Of a stretch of DNA of 64,000 bases, positions 36,544 to 45,512 are shown piece by piece. The position numbers were made by a program, and so were the translations under genes. The DNA is from Mycobacterium sp. GA-1199 (GTDB taxonomy: Bacteria; Actinomycetota; Actinomycetes; Mycobacteriales; Mycobacteriaceae), in the NCBI RefSeq assembly GCF_001500045.1, contig NZ_LQIX01000002.1, positions 1 through 64,000 of the forward strand. Reading direction: 5' to 3'. Within the stretch, counting starts at the first letter, position 1. Every line of letters begins with the position of its first letter. The notes beneath the pieces were generated by a model. That model was not told where the DNA came from. It did not search any database and saw only the letters and a program-made list of their open reading frames with translations.

Positions 36544-37401
36544 TCAGGTGCGGTCCGACCATCGGAACATCGCGAGACAACCGATCAGACCGGCGATGCT
36601 CCATGCCGCCAACACGAGGAAGATGCGCCAATGTTCCCAGCTGCCTGCCGGTTCCAGCGCGACCAGCTCCGCCGGCAGCAGCACCGACCTGAAGCCTTGG
36701 GCCATCCACTTGACCGGGAACAGGGAGCCGATCACCAACATCCACGTCGGCAGGATCATCAGCGGCACGTAGGTGCCCGAGACGAATTGCAGTGCCACCG
36801 ATGGGCCGTTGGTGATGACGGCGGCGGACACGGCGTTGCTCGCGAGGTTGCTGATGAAGATGCCCAGCAGCGAACAGCTGACGATGCCCAGGACCGACAC
36901 CCACGCGAGGGTGAACCACCCGAATCCGTCGGCCGGCAGGCGCAACCCGAAGGCGAGCACACCCACCGCCAACAACAGAACGGCCTCGGCGAGGCTGACC
37001 ACCGCGACGAGCGCGATCTTGCCGATGAAATACGACGACGCCGTCGTCGGTGTCCCCCGAAGGCGGCGTAAGGCGCCGGTGTCCCGGTCGACGGCGATGC
37101 TGGTGCCGAGGTTGACGAACGACGCCGACAGAATGCCGTAGGCGAGCATGCTCGCGGCGATCACCGCACCGGTGCTGGTCTGGCTGCCCGGCAGCTCCTC
37201 GGAGAAGATCGAACCCAGCAGCAGGCAGATCACCGCGGGCATGGAGAACGTCAGCACCACCTGTTCTGGCCGGCGGTAGAACATCTTCAATTCGGGAACG
37301 ACCCGCGACAGGCCGATCCGCAGCGGCGACGGGAGCGCCGGTGGCGCGGTGGCGCGGTGTCGCGGCGGTGATGCGGCGGTGATGTGTTCGATGCCCGTCA
37401 T
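36544..37401 (-). CDS. ABC-2 type transporter permease
   Basis: 285 residues from ATG 37401, overlapping the ATPase stop (ATGA). Six hydrophobic segments, with FYRRPEQVVLTFSMPAVICLLLGSIFSEEL at the N-terminus and VSGTYVPLMILPTWMLVIGSLFPVKWMAQGF near the end, typical of ABC-2 exporters (drug or polyketide efflux). It is the last gene of the polyketide operon and would pair with the ATPase at 37398-38246 as an exporter of the product. Confidence 0.87.
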   Translation of the reverse strand: MTGIEHITAASPPRHRATAPPALPSPLRIGLSRVVPELKMFYRRPEQVVLTFSMPAVICLLLGSIFSEELPGSQTSTGAVIAASMLAYGILSASFVNLGTSIAVDRDTGALRRLRGTPTTASSYFIGKIALVAVVSLAEAVLLLAVGVLAFGLRLPADGFGWFTLAWVSVLGIVSCSLLGIFISNLASNAVSAAVITNGPSVALQFVSGTYVPLMILPTWMLVIGSLFPVKWMAQGFRSVLLPAELVALEPAGSWEHWRIFLVLAAWSIAGLIGCLAMFRWSDRT

Positions 37402-38246
37402 GGCTGACCGATCAGGTGTAGATACGCGTCCTCGAGTGTCGGCCGACTGATCGTCAGCTGCTCTAATTCGACACCGTCCCTGCTGCGGCGACGGACGAAC
37501 TCGGTCGGGAAATCCGTTGTCTCGACACGTATCTGGCCGTTCTCGATCCATTGCACGGTGGCGGCCGAGCTCACATGCTCGGTCAGCCGCGCCGGCGAAT
37601 CGACGGCCACGATTCCGCCTCCTGCGATCACCGCGACCCGGTCGGCCAGCGCCGCGGCCTCTTCGAGGTAGTGGGTGGTCAGCAGGATTGTGGTGCCGTC
37701 GGCGGCCAGCAACTTGATCAGTTGCCAGAACTGCCGACGCGCCTCGGGGTCGAATCCGGTTGTGGGCTCGTCCAAGAACAGCAGCTCGGGCTTGCCGATG
37801 ATGCCGAGCGCGACATCGAGGCGACGGCGTTGACCGCCGGAAAGCGTGCGCACCCGCGAGTCCGCGGCCGTGTCCAGACCGACGAGTTCGAGCGCGTCCT
37901 CGGGTTCGCGGGCGGCGCCGTAACAGTTCGCGAACATCTGCACCGTCTCACGCACCGACAGCATCCCGGCGTCGCTGACCTCCTGCAGCACGATGCCGAT
38001 CCTGGCCCGCCAGGTGCGGCCCGCCGTCTGTGGGTCCTCACCCAGCACCCGCACGAGTCCGGCATCGCGACTTCGGTTGCCCTCGAGTATCTCTATGGTC
38101 GTCGACTTGCCGGCGCCGTTGGGGCCGAGGATGGCGAATATCTCGCCGTAAGCGACGTCGAGGTCGAGCTCGGCAACGGCTCGGATCGGTCCGTAGGCCT
38201 TCGAGAGTCCCCGCACGTGCACCGCCGTCGAAGCCGCCTCGGTCAC
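37398..38246 (-). CDS. ABC transporter ATP-binding protein
   Basis: 282 residues: Walker A GPNGAGKST, ABC signature LSGGQRRRLDVALG, Walker B LLFLDEPTTGFD, and the H-loop TTHYLEEA. The EEA after the H-loop and the C-terminal extension fit the CcmA/DrrA class of drug-exporting ATPases. Its ATG overlaps the PKS stop by 4 nt and its stop overlaps the permease start, so the three are coupled. Role: efflux of the polyketide or self-protection (inference). Confidence 0.9.
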   Translation of the reverse strand: MTEAASTAVHVRGLSKAYGPIRAVAELDLDVAYGEIFAILGPNGAGKSTTIEILEGNRSRDAGLVRVLGEDPQTAGRTWRARIGIVLQEVSDAGMLSVRETVQMFANCYGAAREPEDALELVGLDTAADSRVRTLSGGQRRRLDVALGIIGKPELLFLDEPTTGFDPEARRQFWQLIKLLAADGTTILLTTHYLEEAAALADRVAVIAGGGIVAVDSPARLTEHVSSAATVQWIENGQIRVETTDFPTEFVRRRSRDGVELEQLTISRPTLEDAYLHLIGQP

Positions 38247-41200
38247 GGCGCGGTGTCGCCTTCGAGTTCGGCCAGGAGTTCTCGCAGATCGTCCTCCGAC
38301 ATCCCGTCGATCAGCTGATCGACGTCACCCACGGCCGGTTCGGTCGAAGGCGCGGCGTGCTCGGCAGCACCGTGGATCGTGTGCAGCTCGTCGAGCACAC
38401 GGGCGGCCAGTGAGTCAACGCTGACGCCCTTCAGGATCTCCAACACCGGCAGGTCGATCGAGAACGTGGTGTTGATCCTGACCCGGAAGTCCATCGCCAT
38501 CATGGAGTCCAGGCCGATGTCGTCGAGCAGGTCGTCGTTCGCGAAATCGGTGACCGCACAGTCGAACACCGCCGCGACGAGCCGCTCGACGTGATCGGTG
38601 ATGACGTTGAGGCGCTCAGGTTCCGGGGTCTTCGACAGCAGATCGAGCAGCGACCCGTCCGCGCCGGGCTCCGTCGGAGCGGCGGTGGCGGCGTCGAGGT
38701 CGGCGAACATCTTCGGCAGATGTCCGCCGAGAAGTTGGCGGGCGCGGTTCCAGTCGGCGCTGATGGCGATGACGTTCGGGGCGGTCTGGGTTATCAGACG
38801 GTCGAGGATCAACGCGCCTGCCGCCGGGGTGATCAGTTCGATTCCTCGCATGGCGTAGACCTTTTCGAGGTTGAGGTCTTCGACCATCCCCACCGACCAC
38901 GGCCCCCAGCCCACCGTGAGGGCCGGCAGTCCCTGCGCCTGCCGCTGATATGCGAAGGCGTCGAGGAACCCGTTGGCGGCGGCGTAGTTGCCCTGCCCGG
39001 GCGAGGCGATGACCGAACCGGCGGAGCCGAACATCACGAAGAAGTCGAGTTCCTGGCCGGCGAACGCGGTGTGCAGCGCCCGGGTACCGGCGATCTTGGG
39101 ACCCAGAACCTTGAGGAAATCACCTTCGCTGACGTTGACCAGGAGCTGGTCGTGGACCGCGCCCGCGGCGTGGATGACTCCGCGAACCGGTCTGTCCTGG
39201 TTGCGCTCGTGGTCGGCGAGCCAGGCGGCCACCGCGTCAGCGTCGGTGATGTCGACACTCGCCGCACTCACCTGCGCCCCGAGGCGTTCGACGGCCCGGA
39301 CGGTGTCGACGGCGATGAACTGCGGGTCGTCGGGAGTGATGGCGGGCCACCGCTCGCGCGGTGGCAACCCGCTTCTGCTGAGCAGCGCGATGTGTCGCGC
39401 GCCGTGCTCGACGAGATAGGTGGCCACGGTGCGGCCGAGCGCGCCGGTGCCGCCGGTCACGACGTAGGTCGCGGCGGGAGAAAGCTTGGTGGGAAACGGT
39501 TTTGTGAGGCTCGTAGTGTGGCGCAGCCGCGGAACCAGCTTCACCTCGCCGCGGAACGCGGTCTGATCCTCGGATGCGGGCTCCAGGATTTGCCGACAGA
39601 CACGCGCGGCGGTGTCACCGACGTCGTCGGTGTCGTCGATGTCGATGAGACCGCCCCAGCGTTCGACGAACTCCTGATGACCGATGACCCGGCCCAGTCC
39701 CCAGACCGCGGATTGGTCGACTGCCAGCGGTTCGGTGCCCAGCGCCGGCTGCGCGTTCGCGGTGATGACGTACAGGCGCGGGCGCACAGTGTCGTGCGCG
39801 GCCAGGGCCTTCGTGATGCGCAACAGCGTGAGGACACCGAGGTGGTCGGCGCCGTCCGGGTCGCAGGCCTGCGCGTCGGCGTCGAGATCCATTGACCAGC
39901 AGTCGATGACACCGGTGAGGTCGCCGTCTTCGGCGAGGTGCCGCTCGAACAGCTGGGCCACCTGTTCGGGACGCCGTTCGTTGATCGCGTATCCGCCGTC
40001 GACCGCAGTTACGGCATCGACGGTGCGGTGGGTGACGGTGTGTACGCGGTGACCCCGGTGCCGCAGGCGATCGGCGAGCGCTTCACCGAATCCGGTGTTG
40101 TCGACGAACACCAGCCATGATGCGGCCTGCGTCGGCTCGGCGCTGTTCTCACCGCTGGATTCGGCCGCGGGGATCCACTGGAGTTCGTAGAGCCCCTTGT
40201 CGATTCGTTCCGGCGACATGCGGGTCGAGGCGCTCAGCGATCGCACCGTGAAGCCCTCGAAGACCGCCAGCCGATCACCGCGGTGGTCGCAGATCGTGAT
40301 GTCGCTCTCGATCTCCTCGGCGGTCGCCGACCTCACGACCAGCCTGACGGTCATGTCTCCCTTGGGTGTGCCGTACACGGCGCTGCGCCGAATCCGGACG
40401 GGCAGGTATGGGCTTTCGGCGGCGCTGCCACCGGGAAGCGGTGCACCGAACAGCGTTTGGAAGGCGCCGTCGATCATGGCGGGGTGGAACCGGTAGTCGT
40501 CGAGCTCGGCGGCGATCCGGGCCGGAATCTCCATCTCGGCGACCACCCAGGCGTCGCCGGCGGTGAGCCCGGTGACGGATCGAAACGCGTCCCCGTAGTC
40601 GAACCCGATGGCTTCGGTGAGGGCGTAGAACTCGTCGCCGCTCATGGCATTGGCGGGCGCCGCCTCGGCCATCGGAGGTGGGGTGCCGCCCGATTTCGGG
40701 AGCGTGGCGAGTTCTGCCGTCGCGGTGATCGTCCATTTGAGTTCGCCGTCGGCGGTGGCGGTGTGCGCGGCGAATTCCAGGGCCCCGGTGTCCTGGTTGA
40801 CGGTGGTCCGCAGGATGGGATCGCAGGTGTCGTCGAGGATGAGTGCGCGGTGCAGCACCAGGTTGTCGACGGCGAGGTCCACTCCGTAGGTCTCTTTGGC
40901 AGCGGCCAGCGCCAATTCGATGTAGGCCGCGCCGGGCACGACGACGCTGCCCTGGACCCGGTGGTCGGAGAGAAACGGCACCAGGGCGGTGCTCAATTCG
41001 ATTTCCCAGGTGGGGTGTGCGGCACCGACCGGCTGGCCGAGCAGCGGGTGCACCGGGCGATAGTGCAGCGCCTCGGTGGCCTCCTGGGTCTCGTTCCAGT
41101 AGCGCCGCGACTGCCACGGGTAGCGGGGCAGCTTCAGCAGCCGCGCTCCGCCGCGCGGATACATGGCCTCCCAGTCGATGTCGTGTCCGTGGTCGTGAAG

Positions 41201-43756
41201 CGCCCCGAGGGCGGTCATGAACGTGCGCAGGTCGTCGTCGTTGCGTCGCTGCGTGGCCTGGACGAGGGTCTTCTGCGCGCCGGCGATCTCGAAGATCGAC
41301 GAGGCCAGCACCGGGTGCGGTCCGAGCTCGACGAAGTGGGTGTAGCCGTCGTCGAGCATGCGGCGGATCGCCGGCTCGAAAAGAACTGTGGCGCGGGTGT
41401 TCTGCCACCAGTAGGCGGCACCGGAGCGGTATCCGTCCAACAGGTCGCCGGTCACCGTCGAGTAGAGCGGAAGCTGCGCCGGTCGCGACGCCAACCCGTC
41501 GAGGGCCTCACGGAGATCGCTTCTGATCGCCTCCATGTAGTGGGTGTGATAGGGCACCTTGCCGGTCAGGTAGCGGGTGAAGACCTCGGCGTCCTCCAAT
41601 CGGTGGGCGATGTCGTCCAGTACCTCACCGTCCCCGGCGATGGTCACCGCGGCCGGGCTGTTGACGGCCGCTACTGAAACCCGCCGGCCGAATTCCTCGC
41701 GCATTGTGTCGTCGAGGGCGGCCATCAGCGAGTCTGTGTCCAGGCCGACGGCGAGCATGCGGCCCTGTCCGCTGGTTCGCTGTTGGAGCCTGCTGCGGTG
41801 GTAGATGACCTCGATCGCCTGCTCGAAGTCCAGCAGCCCGGCGAGGTGGTGAGCGGCGACTTCGCCTGCGCTGTGGCCGATCACGGCATCGGGCCGGATG
41901 CCGAATTGTTCTAGTTGTGCGGCGAGGGCGACCTGGATCGCGAAATTGGCCGGCTGGGCGAACTCGGTCTCACCCATCCGGGAATCCGCTTCGTCGCGCC
42001 GCAGTTCCTCGATCAGGGACCAATCGGTGTGGCGCGCCAGCTCGCGATCGCTTCGCGCGATGCTTTCGGTGAACGCGGGCATGACGTCGAGAAGTCCGCG
42101 GCACATCTTCCACCATTGCGGGCCCATCCCGCTGCAGACGAACGCGAGCTTGGGCGTCGTAGACGACGTGCGCGCGGAGGCGAGCTGGCCCCCGTCGGCG
42201 AGGGCTCGCAGTTGATCTCGTGCATCGGACACGCTGTCGGTGACGAGGGTGTGGCGGTGGCTTAGGTGCGAGCGACGTTGTGACAGCGTGAATCTCAGGT
42301 CGGGCAGGCCGATGTCCGGTTCGTCCTCCAGGTGGTCGGCCAACTGGCGCGCCGACGCCACCAGGGCCTCCTCACTGCGCGCCGAGATGGGCAGCAGGGT
42401 GAGAGGGAGGTGCTCGACGGTGTTCGAGGTTCGGATGTATGGCCGAGCCGGTGGTTCGGCGAGCACCGCGTGGGCGTTGGTGCCACCGAAGCCGAACGAG
42501 TTGACCCCCGCGATCCGCCGTCCGGCGGGGAAGGGGCGGCCCGCGCGCGGCACGTCGAGCTTGAGCTCGGAGAGAGACACTTGCCTGGTGGGGTTGTGGA
42601 GATGCAGGTGCGCCGGGATGTATCCGTGTTTGAGCACCAACGCTGTCTTGATCAACCCGGCGACCCCGGCGCCGGCTTCGAGGTGGCCGATGTTGGTCTT
42701 GACCGATCCGATCGGCAGGGGATCGGTGCGGTCCGACGTCAGTGCCGAGGCCAGCGCGCGCATCTCGACCGGGTCGCCGACGGGTGTGCCGGTGCCGTGC
42801 GCTTCGACGTATCCGACGTCGTTGGGCCGGACGCCGGCCCGGCGAAGCGCCGAGGTGATCGCGGCGGCCTGTGCCTGCGCTCGGGGCACGGTGATGCCGT
42901 CGGTGCGGCCGTCCTGGGACACCGCGGTGCCGAGGATCTGGGCGTAGATTTCGTCGCCGTCGCACAACGCCCGCTCAAGGGGTTTGATGACGACGACGGC
43001 GCCGCCCTCGCCGCGCGCGTAGCCGTCGGCTGACTGGTCGAACGCCTTGCATCGCCCGTCGGGGCTGAGGAATCCGCTCTTGGACTCGGCGATCGCGGTG
43101 TTGGGCCCGATCATGATGTTGACGCCGCCGGCCAGGGCGAGCTGGCTCTCGCCGTTCCAGATGCTCTGGGCCGCAAGGTGGACCGCGACAAGCGAACTCG
43201 AACACGCCGTGTCGATCGTCATGCTCGGACCGCGGAAGTCAAAGACGAACGAGATCCGGTTCGCCAGCATCGTCATCATCATCCCGGCGGCGGAATGCGT
43301 CTTGAACTGGTAGCGGCTGCCGCGGCCCTGATTCTGCAGCAGTTGGTAGTCCAGGGTGAATCCGCCGATGAACACGCCGACGTCGGTTCCGGCAAGATGA
43401 TCGGGCCGTAGTCCCCCGTCCTCCAGCGCCTCCCATGTGGTCTGCAGCATCAGGCGCTGCTGCGGGTCGATCGAATGCGCCTCCCGCGGCGAGATTCCGA
43501 AGAACTGCGGATCGAACTGGTCGATGGCGTCGAGGAAACCGCCTCGGCGGGTGACCATCTTGCCGACCTTCTTCGGGTTGGCGTCATGGAATCGGTCGGC
43601 GTTCCAGCGTGATTCGGGAACCTCGCGGGTCGCGTCGACGCCATCGCTCAGCAGTTGCCAGTAGTCCTCGGCGGAGCCGACTCCACCGGGTAGGCGGCAT
43701 CCGATCCCGACGATCGCCAATGGTGCGGGCCGGTCTTGGTTGTCGTGCGTGTTCAT
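38243..43756 (-). CDS. Type I polyketide synthase, KS-AT-DH-KR-ACP
   Basis: 1837 residues, one module. KS (about 12-435): IDTACSSS (Cys185), VEAHGTGTP (His320), TNIGHLEAG (His358). AT (about 535-830): GHSAGE (Ser629), with PYHTHYM in place of the usual YASH or HAFH. DH (about 903-1180): HRVQGSVVVPG (His932) and DGAFQ (Asp1096). KR (about 1430-1610): GGTGALG and the YAAAN segment with Tyr1591. ACP (about 1715-1790): GLDSMMA with Ser1751. No ER or thioesterase is seen, and there is an acidic C-terminal tail. The single partly reducing module resembles iterative synthases such as the 6-methylsalicylate type, but the product is unknown. Coupled to a halogenase-like gene upstream and an ABC exporter downstream. 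Confidence 0.93.
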   Translation of the reverse strand: MNTHDNQDRPAPLAIVGIGCRLPGGVGSAEDYWQLLSDGVDATREVPESRWNADRFHDANPKKVGKMVTRRGGFLDAIDQFDPQFFGISPREAHSIDPQQRLMLQTTWEALEDGGLRPDHLAGTDVGVFIGGFTLDYQLLQNQGRGSRYQFKTHSAAGMMMTMLANRISFVFDFRGPSMTIDTACSSSLVAVHLAAQSIWNGESQLALAGGVNIMIGPNTAIAESKSGFLSPDGRCKAFDQSADGYARGEGGAVVVIKPLERALCDGDEIYAQILGTAVSQDGRTDGITVPRAQAQAAAITSALRRAGVRPNDVGYVEAHGTGTPVGDPVEMRALASALTSDRTDPLPIGSVKTNIGHLEAGAGVAGLIKTALVLKHGYIPAHLHLHNPTRQVSLSELKLDVPRAGRPFPAGRRIAGVNSFGFGGTNAHAVLAEPPARPYIRTSNTVEHLPLTLLPISARSEEALVASARQLADHLEDEPDIGLPDLRFTLSQRRSHLSHRHTLVTDSVSDARDQLRALADGGQLASARTSSTTPKLAFVCSGMGPQWWKMCRGLLDVMPAFTESIARSDRELARHTDWSLIEELRRDEADSRMGETEFAQPANFAIQVALAAQLEQFGIRPDAVIGHSAGEVAAHHLAGLLDFEQAIEVIYHRSRLQQRTSGQGRMLAVGLDTDSLMAALDDTMREEFGRRVSVAAVNSPAAVTIAGDGEVLDDIAHRLEDAEVFTRYLTGKVPYHTHYMEAIRSDLREALDGLASRPAQLPLYSTVTGDLLDGYRSGAAYWWQNTRATVLFEPAIRRMLDDGYTHFVELGPHPVLASSIFEIAGAQKTLVQATQRRNDDDLRTFMTALGALHDHGHDIDWEAMYPRGGARLLKLPRYPWQSRRYWNETQEATEALHYRPVHPLLGQPVGAAHPTWEIELSTALVPFLSDHRVQGSVVVPGAAYIELALAAAKETYGVDLAVDNLVLHRALILDDTCDPILRTTVNQDTGALEFAAHTATADGELKWTITATAELATLPKSGGTPPPMAEAAPANAMSGDEFYALTEAIGFDYGDAFRSVTGLTAGDAWVVAEMEIPARIAAELDDYRFHPAMIDGAFQTLFGAPLPGGSAAESPYLPVRIRRSAVYGTPKGDMTVRLVVRSATAEEIESDITICDHRGDRLAVFEGFTVRSLSASTRMSPERIDKGLYELQWIPAAESSGENSAEPTQAASWLVFVDNTGFGEALADRLRHRGHRVHTVTHRTVDAVTAVDGGYAINERRPEQVAQLFERHLAEDGDLTGVIDCWSMDLDADAQACDPDGADHLGVLTLLRITKALAAHDTVRPRLYVITANAQPALGTEPLAVDQSAVWGLGRVIGHQEFVERWGGLIDIDDTDDVGDTAARVCRQILEPASEDQTAFRGEVKLVPRLRHTTSLTKPFPTKLSPAATYVVTGGTGALGRTVATYLVEHGARHIALLSRSGLPPRERWPAITPDDPQFIAVDTVRAVERLGAQVSAASVDITDADAVAAWLADHERNQDRPVRGVIHAAGAVHDQLLVNVSEGDFLKVLGPKIAGTRALHTAFAGQELDFFVMFGSAGSVIASPGQGNYAAANGFLDAFAYQRQAQGLPALTVGWGPWSVGMVEDLNLEKVYAMRGIELITPAAGALILDRLITQTAPNVIAISADWNRARQLLGGHLPKMFADLDAATAAPTEPGADGSLLDLLSKTPEPERLNVITDHVERLVAAVFDCAVTDFANDDLLDDIGLDSMMAMDFRVRINTTFSIDLPVLEILKGVSVDSLAARVLDELHTIHGAAEHAAPSTEPAVGDVDQLIDGMSEDDLRELLAELEGDTAP

Positions 43757-45507
43757 ACCTGCAACTCACGGATAGCGGTGTGGATCCAGTCGGAGCTGAC
43801 CGGATTGGTTTGTTGTTCACGGCGATACACGGAGCGAAGTTCCCTCAGTAGCGGGTCGCGCTGCCAGGCCTGCACCTGGGCCACGGCGGCATCGTCGTCG
43901 AACAGCGAGGACTTGTCGGCGAGCACGGTCTCGACCAGTTGGCCCGCCAGTTGCCGCAACAACTTGCCGTTGGCCTCGAACCGGTCGGTGAAGTCGGGTG
44001 CGGGTTCCATCATCGCCACGTGCAGCGTCGCCATGAAGTTCAGCGGCGCATACAGATCGACGAATCGAACCGGCGATCGGCGGCCTTCCACGGCGGCCCA
44101 TTCGCGGAAGAACAGCTGCACCCGGTTGCTCAGTGCGATCAGGCCTTCGAGGTGCGGAACGACCGCGGGATCGTCGGCGACACTGACGAATCGGCCGTTG
44201 CGGTAGAGCAGTCCGATGAAGCCCCAGTAGAACGCGATGTCCCAGATGATCTTCGCCGACATCACCGTCGGCGTGCCCATCAGCGTGTACTGCTTCTCGT
44301 ACACCGCCAGCCACATGTCGGCCAGTGACCGGAACAGGGAGTCGCTGATGCCCGCCCTGGCCACCACGTCTTCACCGTCGAGTTCGCGCGTGACCATGTC
44401 GGTGATGAGGCCGTTGCCGATGGCCACCAGGTCCAGCCCCGAGGAGTACAGCGGGTCCAGGAAGATGCCTGCGTCGCCGGTCAGGCACCAGCGCGCGGCG
44501 CCGTCGAAGACCTTCGTGGCGGCGTGGCTGTAATGCTTCATGACACGGAAGTCCATGATCGCGTCGTCGTGCCGCGCGATCTCGTCGGCGCACTGGGGTT
44601 CATGCCGGCGGATCCACGCCTTGGCCTTGTCCAGCGTGTTGAACTCGTCGAAAGCGTGGAACTCGGGGTCGGCGACGATGCCGACGCTGGTGGCACCGGA
44701 GGCGAGCCGGATAAGCCAGACCCAATAGCCCTCGCCCATCAGGTGATTCGTCGACAGTGCGCGGTCGCCTTCGACCAGACGGGAGTGCCAGTCGGGGTCG
44801 TCGCTCCACTGTCCGATGTCGAGTTCGGCCTTGACCCGGAACCATGCTGCGTTGCAGTGGTGTCCGGTGGCCCGCTTCAGGTCCAGCTGGCGCGACAGCG
44901 CGCGGTTACGCCCGGACGCGTCGACCACCCAGCGTGCCCTGGTGCTGGTGGTCCCGTCGCCGCCCTGGTATGCCACGGTGTGCGCGTCGTCGCCGAAGTC
45001 CACGGTCCTGACCCGGCCGCGGGCGATGTCGATCCCGGCGGCTGCGCACCGGCGGGCGAGTTCGTTCTCGAGCCTGCCACGGTCGATCTGGTAGGTCACC
45101 TGAGGTACGAACGACGAGCTGCCGAGTTCGACGCGACTTGTGATGTCGGTGTTGCCGTCGTGTGAGAAGAACATCCGCAAGCCCATCTTGCGGATCTGCG
45201 CGGTGCTCAAATGGTCGGCCAGACCGAGGCGTTCGCGAAGGTAATGCGCGGACACCTCGACCGTCGACTCGCCGACCGTGTGGGTGATCTCGGCGACCGG
45301 ACGTGCGGTCGGCTCGATGATCAGGATCCGGGTGCGGGGTCGTGCGGAGCGAAGCTCCAGCGCCAACGTCAGGGCCGCGGCGCCTCCTCCGATGATCGCC
45401 ACGTCGTGATCCGTCGGGATAGATCCGTTGGAGGACAATTGATTCCGGATCTTACGGGCGAGGGCGGCACGGGCCTCGGGGTCGAGTTGGGACAGCTTCG
45501 ATCGCAC
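43753..45507 (-). CDS. Flavin-dependent halogenase-like monooxygenase
   Basis: 584 residues. After an N-terminal helix (QLDPEARAALARKIRNQL), the FAD loop IIGGGAAALT is at 38-47, followed by THTVGEST (77-82), WVVDASGRN (193-201) and GDAGIFLDPLYSSG. YWVWLIRL at 261-268 sits where halogenases have WxWxIP, here with Arg replacing Pro. Lys107 in IRKMGLR is a candidate for the catalytic Lys. It may chlorinate or hydroxylate an ACP-bound or free polyketide, using reduced FAD. Its stop overlaps the PKS start, and the antiporter ends 5 nt upstream. Confidence 0.8.
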   Translation of the reverse strand: MRSKLSQLDPEARAALARKIRNQLSSNGSIPTDHDVAIIGGGAAALTLALELRSARPRTRILIIEPTARPVAEITHTVGESTVEVSAHYLRERLGLADHLSTAQIRKMGLRMFFSHDGNTDITSRVELGSSSFVPQVTYQIDRGRLENELARRCAAAGIDIARGRVRTVDFGDDAHTVAYQGGDGTTSTRARWVVDASGRNRALSRQLDLKRATGHHCNAAWFRVKAELDIGQWSDDPDWHSRLVEGDRALSTNHLMGEGYWVWLIRLASGATSVGIVADPEFHAFDEFNTLDKAKAWIRRHEPQCADEIARHDDAIMDFRVMKHYSHAATKVFDGAARWCLTGDAGIFLDPLYSSGLDLVAIGNGLITDMVTRELDGEDVVARAGISDSLFRSLADMWLAVYEKQYTLMGTPTVMSAKIIWDIAFYWGFIGLLYRNGRFVSVADDPAVVPHLEGLIALSNRVQLFFREWAAVEGRRSPVRFVDLYAPLNFMATLHVAMMEPAPDFTDRFEANGKLLRQLAGQLVETVLADKSSLFDDDAAVAQVQAWQRDPLLRELRSVYRREQQTNPVSSDWIHTAIRELQV

Positions 45508-45512
45508 GTGCG

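Noticed and set aside
40283-41677. A long plus-strand frame inside the PKS gene
   Set aside because: The PKS domains AT, DH and KR occupy the minus strand here; the plus-strand peptide shows no family pattern.
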